A DNA stretch of 64,000 nucleotides, taken from positions 162,182 to 226,181 of the forward strand of contig NZ_JARZAJ010000012.1 of the NCBI RefSeq assembly GCF_029892105.1. The letters are read 5' to 3'. The notes below the pieces were generated by a model, which made no database searches, was not told the origin of the DNA, and saw only the letters and a list, made by a program, of their open reading frames with translations. A program made the translations under genes and the position numbers. The stretch comes from Kitasatospora sp. GP82 (lineage in GTDB: Bacteria > Actinomycetota > Actinomycetes > Streptomycetales > Streptomycetaceae). Positions within the stretch are counted from its first letter, which is position 1, and the number at the start of each line of letters is the position of its first letter. Below are positions 57,206 to 64,000 of this stretch, piece by piece.

Positions 57206-57850
57206 TCAGTTGTGCCGCTTGAGGTCCTCCAAGGTCACGGCGCGGCCGTTCAGCGTGGAGCGGGCCGGGGCCTGAAGTCCGTCCAGGAAGAGCTGGAGGT
57301 GACGGTCGACGAAGCCGTCCGGGTTCAGGCAGCTGCTGCCGGGAATCGGGCGGGTCAGCTGGGTGATGACGACCATGAAGTCGCCGACACCGATGTCGTC
57401 CCGGAGCAGGCCGTCGCGCTGGGCGCGGGCGATCAGCTCGGTGACCGCTCGCTCCAGCCGCAGGCGGCTGGCTGCCAGCTCGGGGTCGTCGTGGTCGATG
57501 TGCTCGGAGAAGAGCGGGCACAGGGCGCCGATCCGCTCGCGGGCCGCCGCGTGCGTGAAGCGGCTCACCGCCCGGAAGGCGTCCGACTCCTCGGCCATGG
57601 CCTCCTCGGCGTGGCCGAGGACGTTGGTGAGCACCGACAGCGTCACATGGTGGATCAGCTCACGGCGGTCCGGGAAGTTGCGGTACAGCGTCGCGTTCCC
57701 GACTCCGGCCCGACGGGCGATCTCGTCCAGCGGCACATCGGCCCCGAACTCGACGAAGGCCTCCCGGGCGGCGGCGATGATCCGGGCCCGATTGCGGGAG
57801 GCATCGGCCCTGAGCCGGGGTGCGGCCGGTGGGGCTGCGGTGACGGTCAT
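57206..57850 (-). CDS. TetR-family repressor of the adjacent MFS pump
   Basis: 214 aa from the ATG at 57850 with AGGGAG upstream. The HTH spans about residues 20-65 (RIIAAAREAFVEFGADVPL, DEIARRAGVGNATLYRNF). The C-terminal ligand domain is of the SCO5550/AcrR-like type (ALCPLFSEHIDHDDPEL). It is transcribed before the pump gene. Two CGGGGA-N5-TCCCCG palindromes 46-103 bp upstream are good candidates for autoregulatory operators. Confidence 0.87.
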   Translation of the reverse strand: MTVTAAPPAAPRLRADASRNRARIIAAAREAFVEFGADVPLDEIARRAGVGNATLYRNFPDRRELIHHVTLSVLTNVLGHAEEAMAEESDAFRAVSRFTHAAARERIGALCPLFSEHIDHDDPELAASRLRLERAVTELIARAQRDGLLRDDIGVGDFMVVITQLTRPIPGSSCLNPDGFVDRHLQLFLDGLQAPARSTLNGRAVTLEDLKRHN

Positions 57851-57895
57851 GGTCGAGGGCTCCCTTCGGGTGTGAGTCCGGCTGCTGGGGTGCTT

Positions 57896-57953
57896 CCGGG
57901 GAATGTCTCCCCGGATCGTGCGGACAGAGGAGTAAACGGGGAGTTCATCCCCG
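57896..57953. promoter_or_regulatory. Paired palindromic operators upstream of the TetR-MFS unit
   Basis: CCGGGGA-ATGTC-TCCCCGG (57896-57914) and CGGGGA-GTTCA-TCCCCG (57937-57953) share arms and 5-bp spacer and are centred 40 bp apart. They lie in the 358-bp divergent gap between the TetR gene and the glutamine synthetase-like gene, so they could act on either side. Nothing else was identified in this gap. Confidence 0.65.
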
Positions 57954-58208
57954 GAAATTTCACGATCGGGTGTGAGCTGCGCCACCTCTGGCGGGTGGCC
58001 CGCTCCGGCCATCTCGGCGAGAGCGACGCCGCGGCCTGCTTCCTCCCCGTTTGCCGCAGACGACGCCCAGCGTGACTACTCTCCGCCATCGCAGCGCGCC
58101 TTCTCAACTGATTTACGTACGGGGGTCGATGGGCGGTCGCTCCCCGGACGGGTGACAGATCCGCCCGGCGCACCATTGGGCACGCCCGGTATTGGGCAGC
58201 ATGGAGGT

Positions 58209-59549
58209 ATGAGCACTACGCAGCCCCGCGCGGAACGCGCCGCCCAGGCCCGGCTGGCCGCTGCCCGACTGATCGACGAGGCCATCGACGGTGTGGTGCT
58301 CGGCTGGGTGGACAACGCCGGGATCGGCCGGGTGAAGGCCATTCCCGTCCGGCAGTTGGCGCATGCCGCCGAGTGGGGTGTGGGCGCCGCGCCGTGCTTC
58401 GACGTGTTCCTGGTGGACGACTCGATCACCAGCAGCCCGTTCACCCAGGGGCCGGACGGCGATCTGCGGCTCGTCCCCGATCTGGCCAGGCTCTCCCGGC
58501 TGGCCGCCCAGCCCGGCTGGGCCTGGGCGCCCGCGGATCGCTACACCCAGGACGGTACCCCGCACCCCGGCTGCCAACGGCGCTTCGCCCGGCGGATGGT
58601 GGACGCGCTGGAGCGGCGCGGCCTGGCACTGCGCGCCGGGTTCGAGGTCGAGTGGGTGGTCACCGACGCCGAGGGTGCTCCCGCCACCGACGGCCCCGCG
58701 TACGGGATGAACCGGATGATCGACCTCTCCGACTACGTCCGGGACGTGATGCGGGCGCTCACCGCACAGGAGTTGACGGTCCTGCAGATCCACCCCGAGT
58801 ACGCCCCGGGCCAGTTCGAGGTCTCGGTCGCGGCGGAGGGCCCGATCGAGGCGGCCGACACCGCGCTGCTGGTGCGGCACACCGTGCGCGCCGTCTCGAC
58901 CCGCTACGGGCTGCGCACCTCCTTCGCGCCCGCCGTGGCGGCGGACGGCGTCGGCAACGGCGGCCATCTGCACCTCAGCCTCTGGCGCGGCGAGCAGAAC
59001 CTCGGCGACGGCGGCTCCGGGCCGTACGGGCTGCACAACGAGGCGGAGACCTTCCTCGCCGGCGTCCTGGCCGAACTCCCCGCACTGCTGGCCCTCGGTG
59101 CTCCCAGCGTCGCCAGCTATCTGAGGCTCCAGCCTTCCCGCTGGTCCGGACCGTTCCGCTGCTGGGGGCTGGAGAACCGGGAGGCCGCGCTGCGGCTGAT
59201 CACCGGCTCCACGGGATCGCAGGCCAACGCGGAGATCAAGTGCTTCGACGCCGCCGCCAACCCCTATCTGGTGATCGGCGCCGTCATCGCCGCGGGGCTC
59301 GCCGGGCTGGACGCGGGCCGCTCGCTGCCGCCCGAGGTGCACGGCGACCCGGCCGGGCAGAGCGGCGTCGAACGGCTCCCCGCCGACCTCTCCCAGGCCG
59401 TGGACGCCTATGAGAAGTCGGTCCTGCTGCGCGAGGCGCTCGGTGCCCAACTGCACGCGGCCGTGCTCGCGGTGCGCCGCGGGGAGGTCGAACTCCTCGG
59501 CGGCCTCGCCCCCGAAGAGCTGATCGCCGCCACCCGCTGGCGGTACTGA
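58209..59549 (+). CDS. glutamine synthetase-like (FluG/GlnA4/PuuA-type) ligase
   Basis: 446 aa from the ATG at 58209. GS-fold motifs are FEVEWVV (metal Glu), YAPGQFEVSVAAEGP, GNGGHLHLSLW (substrate His/Gly loop), RLQPSRWSGPFRCWGLENREAALR and NAEIKCFDAAANPYL. It lacks the adenylylation-site region of GSI and is not GSII. Relatives include gamma-glutamyl-polyamine and gamma-glutamylethanolamide synthetases of streptomycetes and the C-terminal half of fungal FluG. The amine substrate cannot be read. It is followed by an amidohydrolase gene after 2 nt. Confidence 0.85.
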   Translation: MSTTQPRAERAAQARLAAARLIDEAIDGVVLGWVDNAGIGRVKAIPVRQLAHAAEWGVGAAPCFDVFLVDDSITSSPFTQGPDGDLRLVPDLARLSRLAAQPGWAWAPADRYTQDGTPHPGCQRRFARRMVDALERRGLALRAGFEVEWVVTDAEGAPATDGPAYGMNRMIDLSDYVRDVMRALTAQELTVLQIHPEYAPGQFEVSVAAEGPIEAADTALLVRHTVRAVSTRYGLRTSFAPAVAADGVGNGGHLHLSLWRGEQNLGDGGSGPYGLHNEAETFLAGVLAELPALLALGAPSVASYLRLQPSRWSGPFRCWGLENREAALRLITGSTGSQANAEIKCFDAAANPYLVIGAVIAAGLAGLDAGRSLPPEVHGDPAGQSGVERLPADLSQAVDAYEKSVLLREALGAQLHAAVLAVRRGEVELLGGLAPEELIAATRWRY

Positions 59550-59551
59550 CC

Positions 59552-60652
59552 GTGCACCTGGTCGACCAGCACTGCCACAGCGTGCTCGTGGCGGACTTGG
59601 ACGAGGACCGTCTCGCCGCTCTGCTCACCGAGTCCGACCGTCCACCCGCCGCCGGGACCACGCCCTTCGACAGCGCGCTCGGGCTCGCCGTCCGGCGCTG
59701 GTGCCCGCCCGTGCTCGGCCTGTCCGCGCACGCCCCGGCCGCCGAGTACATAGCCCGCCGGCGCGAGCTGGGCGCCACCGAGGCCACCGCCCGGCTGCTG
59801 GAGGCGGCCGGGCTCAGCGTCTGCCTGGTGGACACCGGGCTCACAGCCGCCGCCGGACACTCCCTGCTTCCGCTGACCGAACTGGCCGCCGTCGCCGGCG
59901 CGGAGGTCCGCGAGGTGATCCGTCTCGAGAGCATCGCCGAGCGGGTCACGGCCACGGCCGAGGGCTGGTCGCGAGCCCTGCGTGCGGCGCTGGAGACCGC
60001 CTGCGCGGGGGCCGTGGCGGTCAAGTCCGTGCTGGCGTACCGGCACGGCCTGGCCGTGCCGCCCGAACCGCCCACCGAGGCCGAGGTCGCCAGGGCGGCC
60101 GCCGGCTGGCTGCGCGGGCCGCGGACCAGGCTGGCCGACCCCGTCCTGCTCGCCCGGCTGCTGTGGACGGCCGTCGACGTCTGCGCCGGGGCGGGCCTGC
60201 CGATCCAGCTGCACACCGGCTTCGGCGACCCCGACCTGCGGCTGCACCGGGCCGACCCGGCCCTGCTGACCGACTTCATCCGCGCCGCCGAGCCCAGCGG
60301 CGTACCGCTGGTGCTGCTGCACTGCTACCCGTACCACCGCCAGGCCGCCTGGCTGGCCGCCTCCTTCCCGAACGTGTACGCGGACATCGGCCTCACCGTC
60401 TCGTACACGGGCACCCGGGCCGCGCAGGTGCTCGGCGAGGTGCTCGAACTCGCCCCGTTCGGCAAGGTGTTGTTCTCCACCGACGCCTACGGCCTGCCCG
60501 AGCTCTATCTGGTCGGTGCCGCCCAGTACCGGCACAGCCTCGGACGGCTGCTCGCCGACTGGAGGGCGGACGGCGCCTGTTCGGCAGCCGACGCCGCCCG
60601 GATCGAGCGCATGGTCTCGGCCGACAACTCGCGCCGCCTCTACCGCTTGTGA
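59552..60652 (+). CDS. FluG N-terminal-like amidohydrolase
   Basis: 366 aa from a GTG at 59552, 2 nt after the GS-like stop. TIM-barrel amidohydrolase features are VDQHCHS, AVKSVLAYR with the bridging Lys, PIQLHTGFGD, LLHCYPYHRQ and FSTDAYGLPELY. The order HxH-K-H-H-D matches the domain that is fused ahead of GS in fungal FluG. With the GS-like gene it could cleave and form gamma-glutamyl-type amides in one pathway; this is inferred from coupling. Confidence 0.87.
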   Translation: MHLVDQHCHSVLVADLDEDRLAALLTESDRPPAAGTTPFDSALGLAVRRWCPPVLGLSAHAPAAEYIARRRELGATEATARLLEAAGLSVCLVDTGLTAAAGHSLLPLTELAAVAGAEVREVIRLESIAERVTATAEGWSRALRAALETACAGAVAVKSVLAYRHGLAVPPEPPTEAEVARAAAGWLRGPRTRLADPVLLARLLWTAVDVCAGAGLPIQLHTGFGDPDLRLHRADPALLTDFIRAAEPSGVPLVLLHCYPYHRQAAWLAASFPNVYADIGLTVSYTGTRAAQVLGEVLELAPFGKVLFSTDAYGLPELYLVGAAQYRHSLGRLLADWRADGACSAADAARIERMVSADNSRRLYRL

Positions 60653-60655
60653 GTT

Positions 60656-60671
60656 CCTCGGTCGACCGAGG
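60656..60671. repeat. 16-bp perfect palindrome after the amidohydrolase gene
   Basis: CCTCGGTCGACCGAGG begins 4 bp after the stop. It may be a short terminator or a binding site; the role is unknown. Confidence 0.5.
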
Positions 60672-60710
60672 GTGAGCGGCCGCCGAGCGGGCACGGCAAC
60701 TGGCGGACGG

Positions 60711-61625
60711 TCAGTCGATGTGCCGGCTCCAGTCGGGCGCGGCGGTGGGCTTGCCGTGCAGGTCCGGCACGTGCTGGAGCCAGGCCGGGCGGCCTGCCTG
60801 CCGGGCGGCGGCCCGCTCGGCCTCGGTGCGGCGCAGCTGCTCGGGGGTGGCGAAGCCGTCCGGCAGCCAGGCGGCCGAGCCCCTGGCCCGCGCGGCCAGG
60901 TGGTGGACGTACGCCGCGCGTACCTCGTCCACCGAGGAGAACCCCGGCTCCTCGGCGAGCCACTCCTCGGGCACCAGCGCGACCACTTCGCGCAGCAGGT
61001 CCTCGGTCACCAGCGGGGCGAGCCGGGCGTCGGCGGCGGGGACGTCCGGGCCGAAGGCGGCGAGCGCGTGGTTGCTGAGGTCGTACCGCTTGAGCAGTGA
61101 GGCGTGTGCACCGGACCAGCGGTGATGGAAGATCAGCCCGGCGCCGTTGTCGATCAGCCAGAGCCGGCCGTGCCAGACCATCAGGTTGGGGTTGTGGACG
61201 CTGCGGTCGACATTGCCGGTCAGCGCGTCCAGCCAGACCACCCGCCCGGCCTCGGCGGGGTCGACGTCCACCATCGGCCCGCCGTTGCCGGGGGTGGTGG
61301 CCTTGAAGTCGCGGGCGCCCGGCAGGTAGTCCATGCCGAGGTTGCGGCCGCTGCTCGCCCGCAGGATGTCCTGGATCTCGGGGTCGGGTTCCTCGGCGGC
61401 CACGGCCGGGTCGAAGTCCACCAGCACCAGTTCGGGAACCCGCAGTCCGAGCCGCCTGGCCAGTTCACCGACGATCACCTCGGCGATCAGCGCCTTGCGG
61501 CCCTGCGCGGCCCCGGTGAACTTGACCACGTACGTACCGAGGTCGTCGGTCTCCACGATCCCGGGCACGGAGCCGCCCGCACGCAGGGGGTTCAGATAGC
61601 GGAGCGCAGTCACCTCGGTAAGCAC
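60711..61625 (-). CDS. HipA-like kinase-family protein
   Basis: 304 aa from a GTG at 61625 (another GTG at 61634). It has GTYVVKFTGAAQGRKALIAEVIVGELA, with Lys as the nucleotide-binding residue, then DALTGNVDRSVHNPNLMVW and LWLIDNGAGLIFHH, the HipA-like catalytic and metal-binding block. The C-terminal 80 residues are helical. Unlike HipA toxins it is not paired with a HipB antitoxin gene, so it is probably a stand-alone kinase. Substrate unknown. Confidence 0.82.
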   Translation of the reverse strand: MLTEVTALRYLNPLRAGGSVPGIVETDDLGTYVVKFTGAAQGRKALIAEVIVGELARRLGLRVPELVLVDFDPAVAAEEPDPEIQDILRASSGRNLGMDYLPGARDFKATTPGNGGPMVDVDPAEAGRVVWLDALTGNVDRSVHNPNLMVWHGRLWLIDNGAGLIFHHRWSGAHASLLKRYDLSNHALAAFGPDVPAADARLAPLVTEDLLREVVALVPEEWLAEEPGFSSVDEVRAAYVHHLAARARGSAAWLPDGFATPEQLRRTEAERAAARQAGRPAWLQHVPDLHGKPTAAPDWSRHID

Positions 61626-61801
61626 ACCGGCCACCCTAACCCGGTAGTCCGGTCGGGCCACGGGGTTATCGGCCCCGCCCGTCCGGGGAAAGGTCCGCCG
61701 CACCCCGGTTTGGGCGGTGGTGGACGGCGGTGGTTGGCTTGGCCGGAACAGCCCGGTGGTTGCCGGAGTCCGAGCAGCACAGTCATGAGGAGAGTCACGT
61801 C

Positions 61802-62242
61802 ATGGGTCAGGTGTACGCCGCCACCGAGCGGGTCTACCAGGCGTCCCCGGAGCGGGTTTACGAGGCGCTGGCGGACTACGCCGTCACCCGGCCGAAGCTG
61901 CTGCCCGCACAGTACAGCGAGTACGAGGTCCGGGCGGGCGGCACCGGTGCGGGCACCCAGGTGCACTGGAAGCTCCAGGCCACCGAGAAGCGGGTCCGGG
62001 ACTGCCTGTTCACCGTCACCGAGCCGGCGCCGCTGAAGCTGGTCGAGACGGACGCCAACTCCTCCATGGTGATCACCTGGACGGTCAAGGAGGCCGGAGC
62101 GGGCCAGGCCAGGGTGCTCGTCGAGACGACCTGGCAGGGGGCGGGCGGCATCGGCGGTTTCTTCGAGCGGACCTTCGCTCCCAAGGGCCTCAACCGCATC
62201 CATGACGCGGTCCTCGCCCGCCTCGCGGACGAGGTCGCCTGA
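61802..62242 (+). CDS. SRPBCC (START-like) family protein
   Basis: 146 aa from the ATG at 61802 with GAGGAG upstream. The helix-grip fold is suggested by VYAATERVYQASPERVYEALADY at the start and a long amphipathic C-terminal helix (FAPKGLNRIHDAVLARLADEV). Such proteins bind hydrophobic ligands in a deep pocket. It is divergent from the HipA-like gene across about 175 bp. Confidence 0.85.
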   Translation: MGQVYAATERVYQASPERVYEALADYAVTRPKLLPAQYSEYEVRAGGTGAGTQVHWKLQATEKRVRDCLFTVTEPAPLKLVETDANSSMVITWTVKEAGAGQARVLVETTWQGAGGIGGFFERTFAPKGLNRIHDAVLARLADEVA

Positions 62243-62305
62243 CGCGCGTACCCCGGCGGTAAGGGGCGAAAAGACAGAGCCCCTTGCCCCTGAACAGTTC
62301 CCGCA

Positions 62306-62335
62306 CACCCGTACGGCCTCTGGGCCGTACGGGTG
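62306..62335. terminator. Hairpin terminator after the SRPBCC gene
   Basis: CACCCGTACGGCC (62306-62318) pairs with GGCCGTACGGGTG (62323-62335), 13 bp perfect, 4-nt loop. Confidence 0.8.
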
Positions 62336-62407
62336 GTTGCGTTCCCCGTTCCGAGTGACGGCGCCACGGCGCCGAGCGCGCGCCAACCTAGGCTCGCGGC
62401 CGTGCAT

Positions 62408-63592
62408 ATGACGATCCTTCACATCTCCCAGCCCACGGACGGCGGTGTCGCCCGAGTGGTGGTGGACCTGGTCCGGGGGCAGCGCGAGGCGGGCTACCGG
62501 GTGCTGGTCGCGTGTCCGCAGGGCGGCCGGCTGGCCGCCGAGGCGAACGCCGCCGGGGCACTGGTGCTGGACTGGCCCGCCCGGCGCTCGCCGGGCCCCG
62601 CGACCCTGGCCGAGGCATGGCGGCTGCGCCGGATCATCCTGGGGGCCGCGCCCGATGTGCTGCATCTGCACAGCGCCAAGGCCGGGTTGGCAGGACGGCT
62701 GGCGGTCCGGGGTTCGCTGCCGACCGTCTTCCAACCGCACGCCTGGTCCTTCGCCGCCGTCGACGGTCCACTGGCGGCGGCGAGCCTGCGCTGGGAGCGG
62801 TACGCGACCCGGTGGGCCCGCGCGGTGCTCTGCGTCAGCGAGCAGGAGCGCCTGGACGGCGAGGCGGCCGGTCTGCTCGCGCACTGGCGGGTGATCCCCA
62901 ACGGGGTGGATGTCCGTCACCATGCCTTCGCCGACTCCTCGGCCCGCCGCGCCGCGCGGATGTCGCTCGGTCTCGACCTGGACGCCCCGCTCGCGGTCTG
63001 CCTGGGCCGGCTCTGCCGCCAGAAGGGCCAGGACGTTCTGCTCTCGGCCTGGCCCGGGGTGGCCGAGCGGCTGCCGGGTGCCAGGCTCGCCCTGGTCGGC
63101 AGCGGCCCGGACGCCACCGCACTGGCCGGTCTGGTCCGCGAACTGCCCGAGCCCTCCCGGGTGCGGCTGGCAAGCGATGTGACGGACCCCCGGCCATGGC
63201 TGGCAGCCGCCGATCTGGTGGTGCTGCCGTCCCGCTGGGAGGGTATGGCGCTGGCGCCGCTGGAGGCGATGGCGACGGGTCGTCCAGTACTGCTCTCGGA
63301 TGTGCCGGGGGCACGGGAATGCCTGCCGCCCGGGCAGCAGGCCGGTGGATTGGTGCCACCGGAGAATCCGGCGGAACTCGCCCGACTAATGATCGAATCA
63401 CTCTCCGATCCGATCGAATGTGAACGCCGGGGCGCCGCCGCTCGGGAACATATGATCGGTTGTCATGATGTACGCACGGTGGTAGGGCGGGTGGAGATGC
63501 TCTATCGAACAATTCTCCGCTCGGAATTCCCGGGCTCGGCGGGCATTCTGCCCTCACCCCGCCGCCCTGCCCGTGTCCCGTGGCGTTCCTGA
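62408..63592 (+). CDS. glycosyltransferase, family 4-like (GT-B)
   Basis: 394 aa from the ATG at 62408; a GTG at 62402 is the alternative. The N-terminal Rossmann half has TILHISQPTDGGVARVVVDL and DVLHLHSAKAGLAGR. The C-terminal half has VIPNGVDVRHHAF, the donor-site region AVCLGRLCRQKGQDVLLSAW and PSRWEGMALAPLEAMATGRPV with the E-x7-E type motif. The last 30 residues are Pro/Arg-rich. It probably adds a sugar to a lipid-linked exopolysaccharide precursor, judging from the following gene start. Confidence 0.88.
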   Translation: MTILHISQPTDGGVARVVVDLVRGQREAGYRVLVACPQGGRLAAEANAAGALVLDWPARRSPGPATLAEAWRLRRIILGAAPDVLHLHSAKAGLAGRLAVRGSLPTVFQPHAWSFAAVDGPLAAASLRWERYATRWARAVLCVSEQERLDGEAAGLLAHWRVIPNGVDVRHHAFADSSARRAARMSLGLDLDAPLAVCLGRLCRQKGQDVLLSAWPGVAERLPGARLALVGSGPDATALAGLVRELPEPSRVRLASDVTDPRPWLAAADLVVLPSRWEGMALAPLEAMATGRPVLLSDVPGARECLPPGQQAGGLVPPENPAELARLMIESLSDPIECERRGAAAREHMIGCHDVRTVVGRVEMLYRTILRSEFPGSAGILPSPRRPARVPWRS

Positions 63593-63937
63593 TCGTTTCT
63601 CAGGCCGTGAATGCTCGCCGCGAAGGTGCCGCCGTGTTCGCTCATCGACTACGCGACCGGGGATTCAAATCCGAAAGTCTGATCAATGGGCGGGTGGAAT
63701 GAAATGGCAAGTCGACTTCCTGAAATCAAGCCAGAGTTCGGTATTGTCTGATTTTGCCTGCCTCATTATCATTCCCGGGCTCCTGCCCTCCAAGGGGCGG
63801 TCCGGAAAGTGGCCGAAAGCCGCCCGCGGCAGGTGCTACCCGGACCGAATCCGAATCCGCCGAGTCGGGACTTCCGCGCCGGATCCAGGCCGGTTTTCCG
63901 GCCAAGGCGGGTACACAGCAGGGGAGTTCGTGCGCTG
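63593..63937 (+). other. 345-bp AT-richer leader region
   Basis: No ORF with homology is visible. The composition is noticeably lower in GC than the rest (for example GAAATCAAGCC, TGTCTGATTTTGCC and CATTATCATTCCC around 63724-63776). It ends in GGGGAG (63920-63925), a fair ribosome binding site for the ATG at 63938. It likely contains the promoter and 5' leader of the next gene. Confidence 0.5.
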
Positions 63938-64000
63938 ATGACCATTGACCACGAGAGCGTGCCGCGCCCTGGCCGCCCCCTGCCGAACTCCCGGCGGATC
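63938..64000 (+). CDS. start of a gene cut by the window edge, possibly a polyprenyl-phosphate sugar transferase
   Basis: 21 codons are present (MTIDHESVPRPGRPLPNS...). The start is supported by GGGGAG 12 nt upstream. The polar N-terminus would suit the cytoplasmic leader of a polyisoprenyl-phosphate sugar-1-phosphate transferase of an exopolysaccharide cluster, but this is a guess from the neighbouring glycosyltransferase. The true product lies outside the window. Confidence 0.5.
   Translation, partial: MTIDHESVPRPGRPLPNSRRI

Noticed and set aside
57151..58120. Shared octamer TTACGTAC at 57151 and 58113 as a TetR operator
   Set aside because: It is short and not clearly palindromic in context. 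The CGGGGA-N5-TCCCCG pair is a much better candidate.

Overview
The window is high-GC chromosomal DNA from a filamentous actinomycete (Streptomyces, Kitasatospora or a close relative). The evidence is strong GC-third-position codon use, many GTG/TTG starts, a GlnII-type glutamine synthetase, a SigE-family sigma factor, a SCO1860-type LAxTG wall protein, and a ccr/meaA (ethylmalonyl-CoA) operon next to psd-pssA, an order I remember from S. coelicolor. Nothing looks like a complete phage or plasmid. Mobile DNA is limited to decayed IS630 and IS3 transposase remnants at the left edge.

Left part (1-9.7 kb): transposase ghosts flank a small hypothetical gene. Then come a membrane protein and a SigE-family sigma factor, a Tat-exported phosphocholine-type phospholipase C with an upstream partner of the endonuclease/exonuclease/phosphatase (EEP) fold, and a three-gene module (WXG100-like protein, coiled-coil plus transglycosylase protein, lipoprotein). 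A secreted I36-type inhibitor follows.

Phosphonate block (9.7-17.6 kb): a six-gene leftward operon encodes a binding lipoprotein, two permeases, an ATPase, a HAD phosphatase and an SMR pump. Next to it are a UTRA GntR regulator and one long gene that fuses a TmpA-like 2OG oxygenase to a TmpB/PhnZ-like HD oxygenase. A 16-bp inverted repeat (AGTTG-N6-CAACT) lies upstream of the transporter operon, the fused oxygenase and also the distant phospholipase C operon. I read the three units as one regulon: the phospholipase could release a quaternary phosphonate such as 2-trimethylaminoethylphosphonate from lipids, the ABC transporter could import it, and the fused oxygenase could split the C-P bond to glycine betaine and phosphate. 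The upstream EEP-fold partner of the phospholipase seems to have lost its catalytic Asp, Asn and His.

Middle (17.6-44.9 kb): a collapsed TetR/MFS pair, a class V aminotransferase, an amidohydrolase, ung, a wall-anchored protein whose coding sequence carries a small palindromic repeat, glnII with a four-half-site GlnR-like box, an M48 protease, a lipase-fold protein and a MOSC protein. Cobalamin genes follow in two groups: cobE-cobC, and cobD-cobQ-chlID-cobO-cobB behind a clear cobalamin riboswitch. Then come an XRE regulator, an alpha/beta hydrolase, a conserved hypothetical protein and psd-pssA.

Right part (45.5-64 kb): the ethylmalonyl-CoA pathway operon ccr-meaA-mcl-mch-mcd, whose mutase needs B12, with a TetR regulator and a GTGGCAC-N3-GTGCCAC operator placed between the ccr -35 and -10. 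Then a double-module 3-hydroxyacyl-CoA dehydrogenase, a DHA2 MFS pump with its TetR regulator and two matching palindromes, a glutamine synthetase-like/amidohydrolase pair resembling a split FluG, a HipA-like kinase, an SRPBCC protein, a family-4-like glycosyltransferase and the start of another gene, probably the edge of an exopolysaccharide locus.
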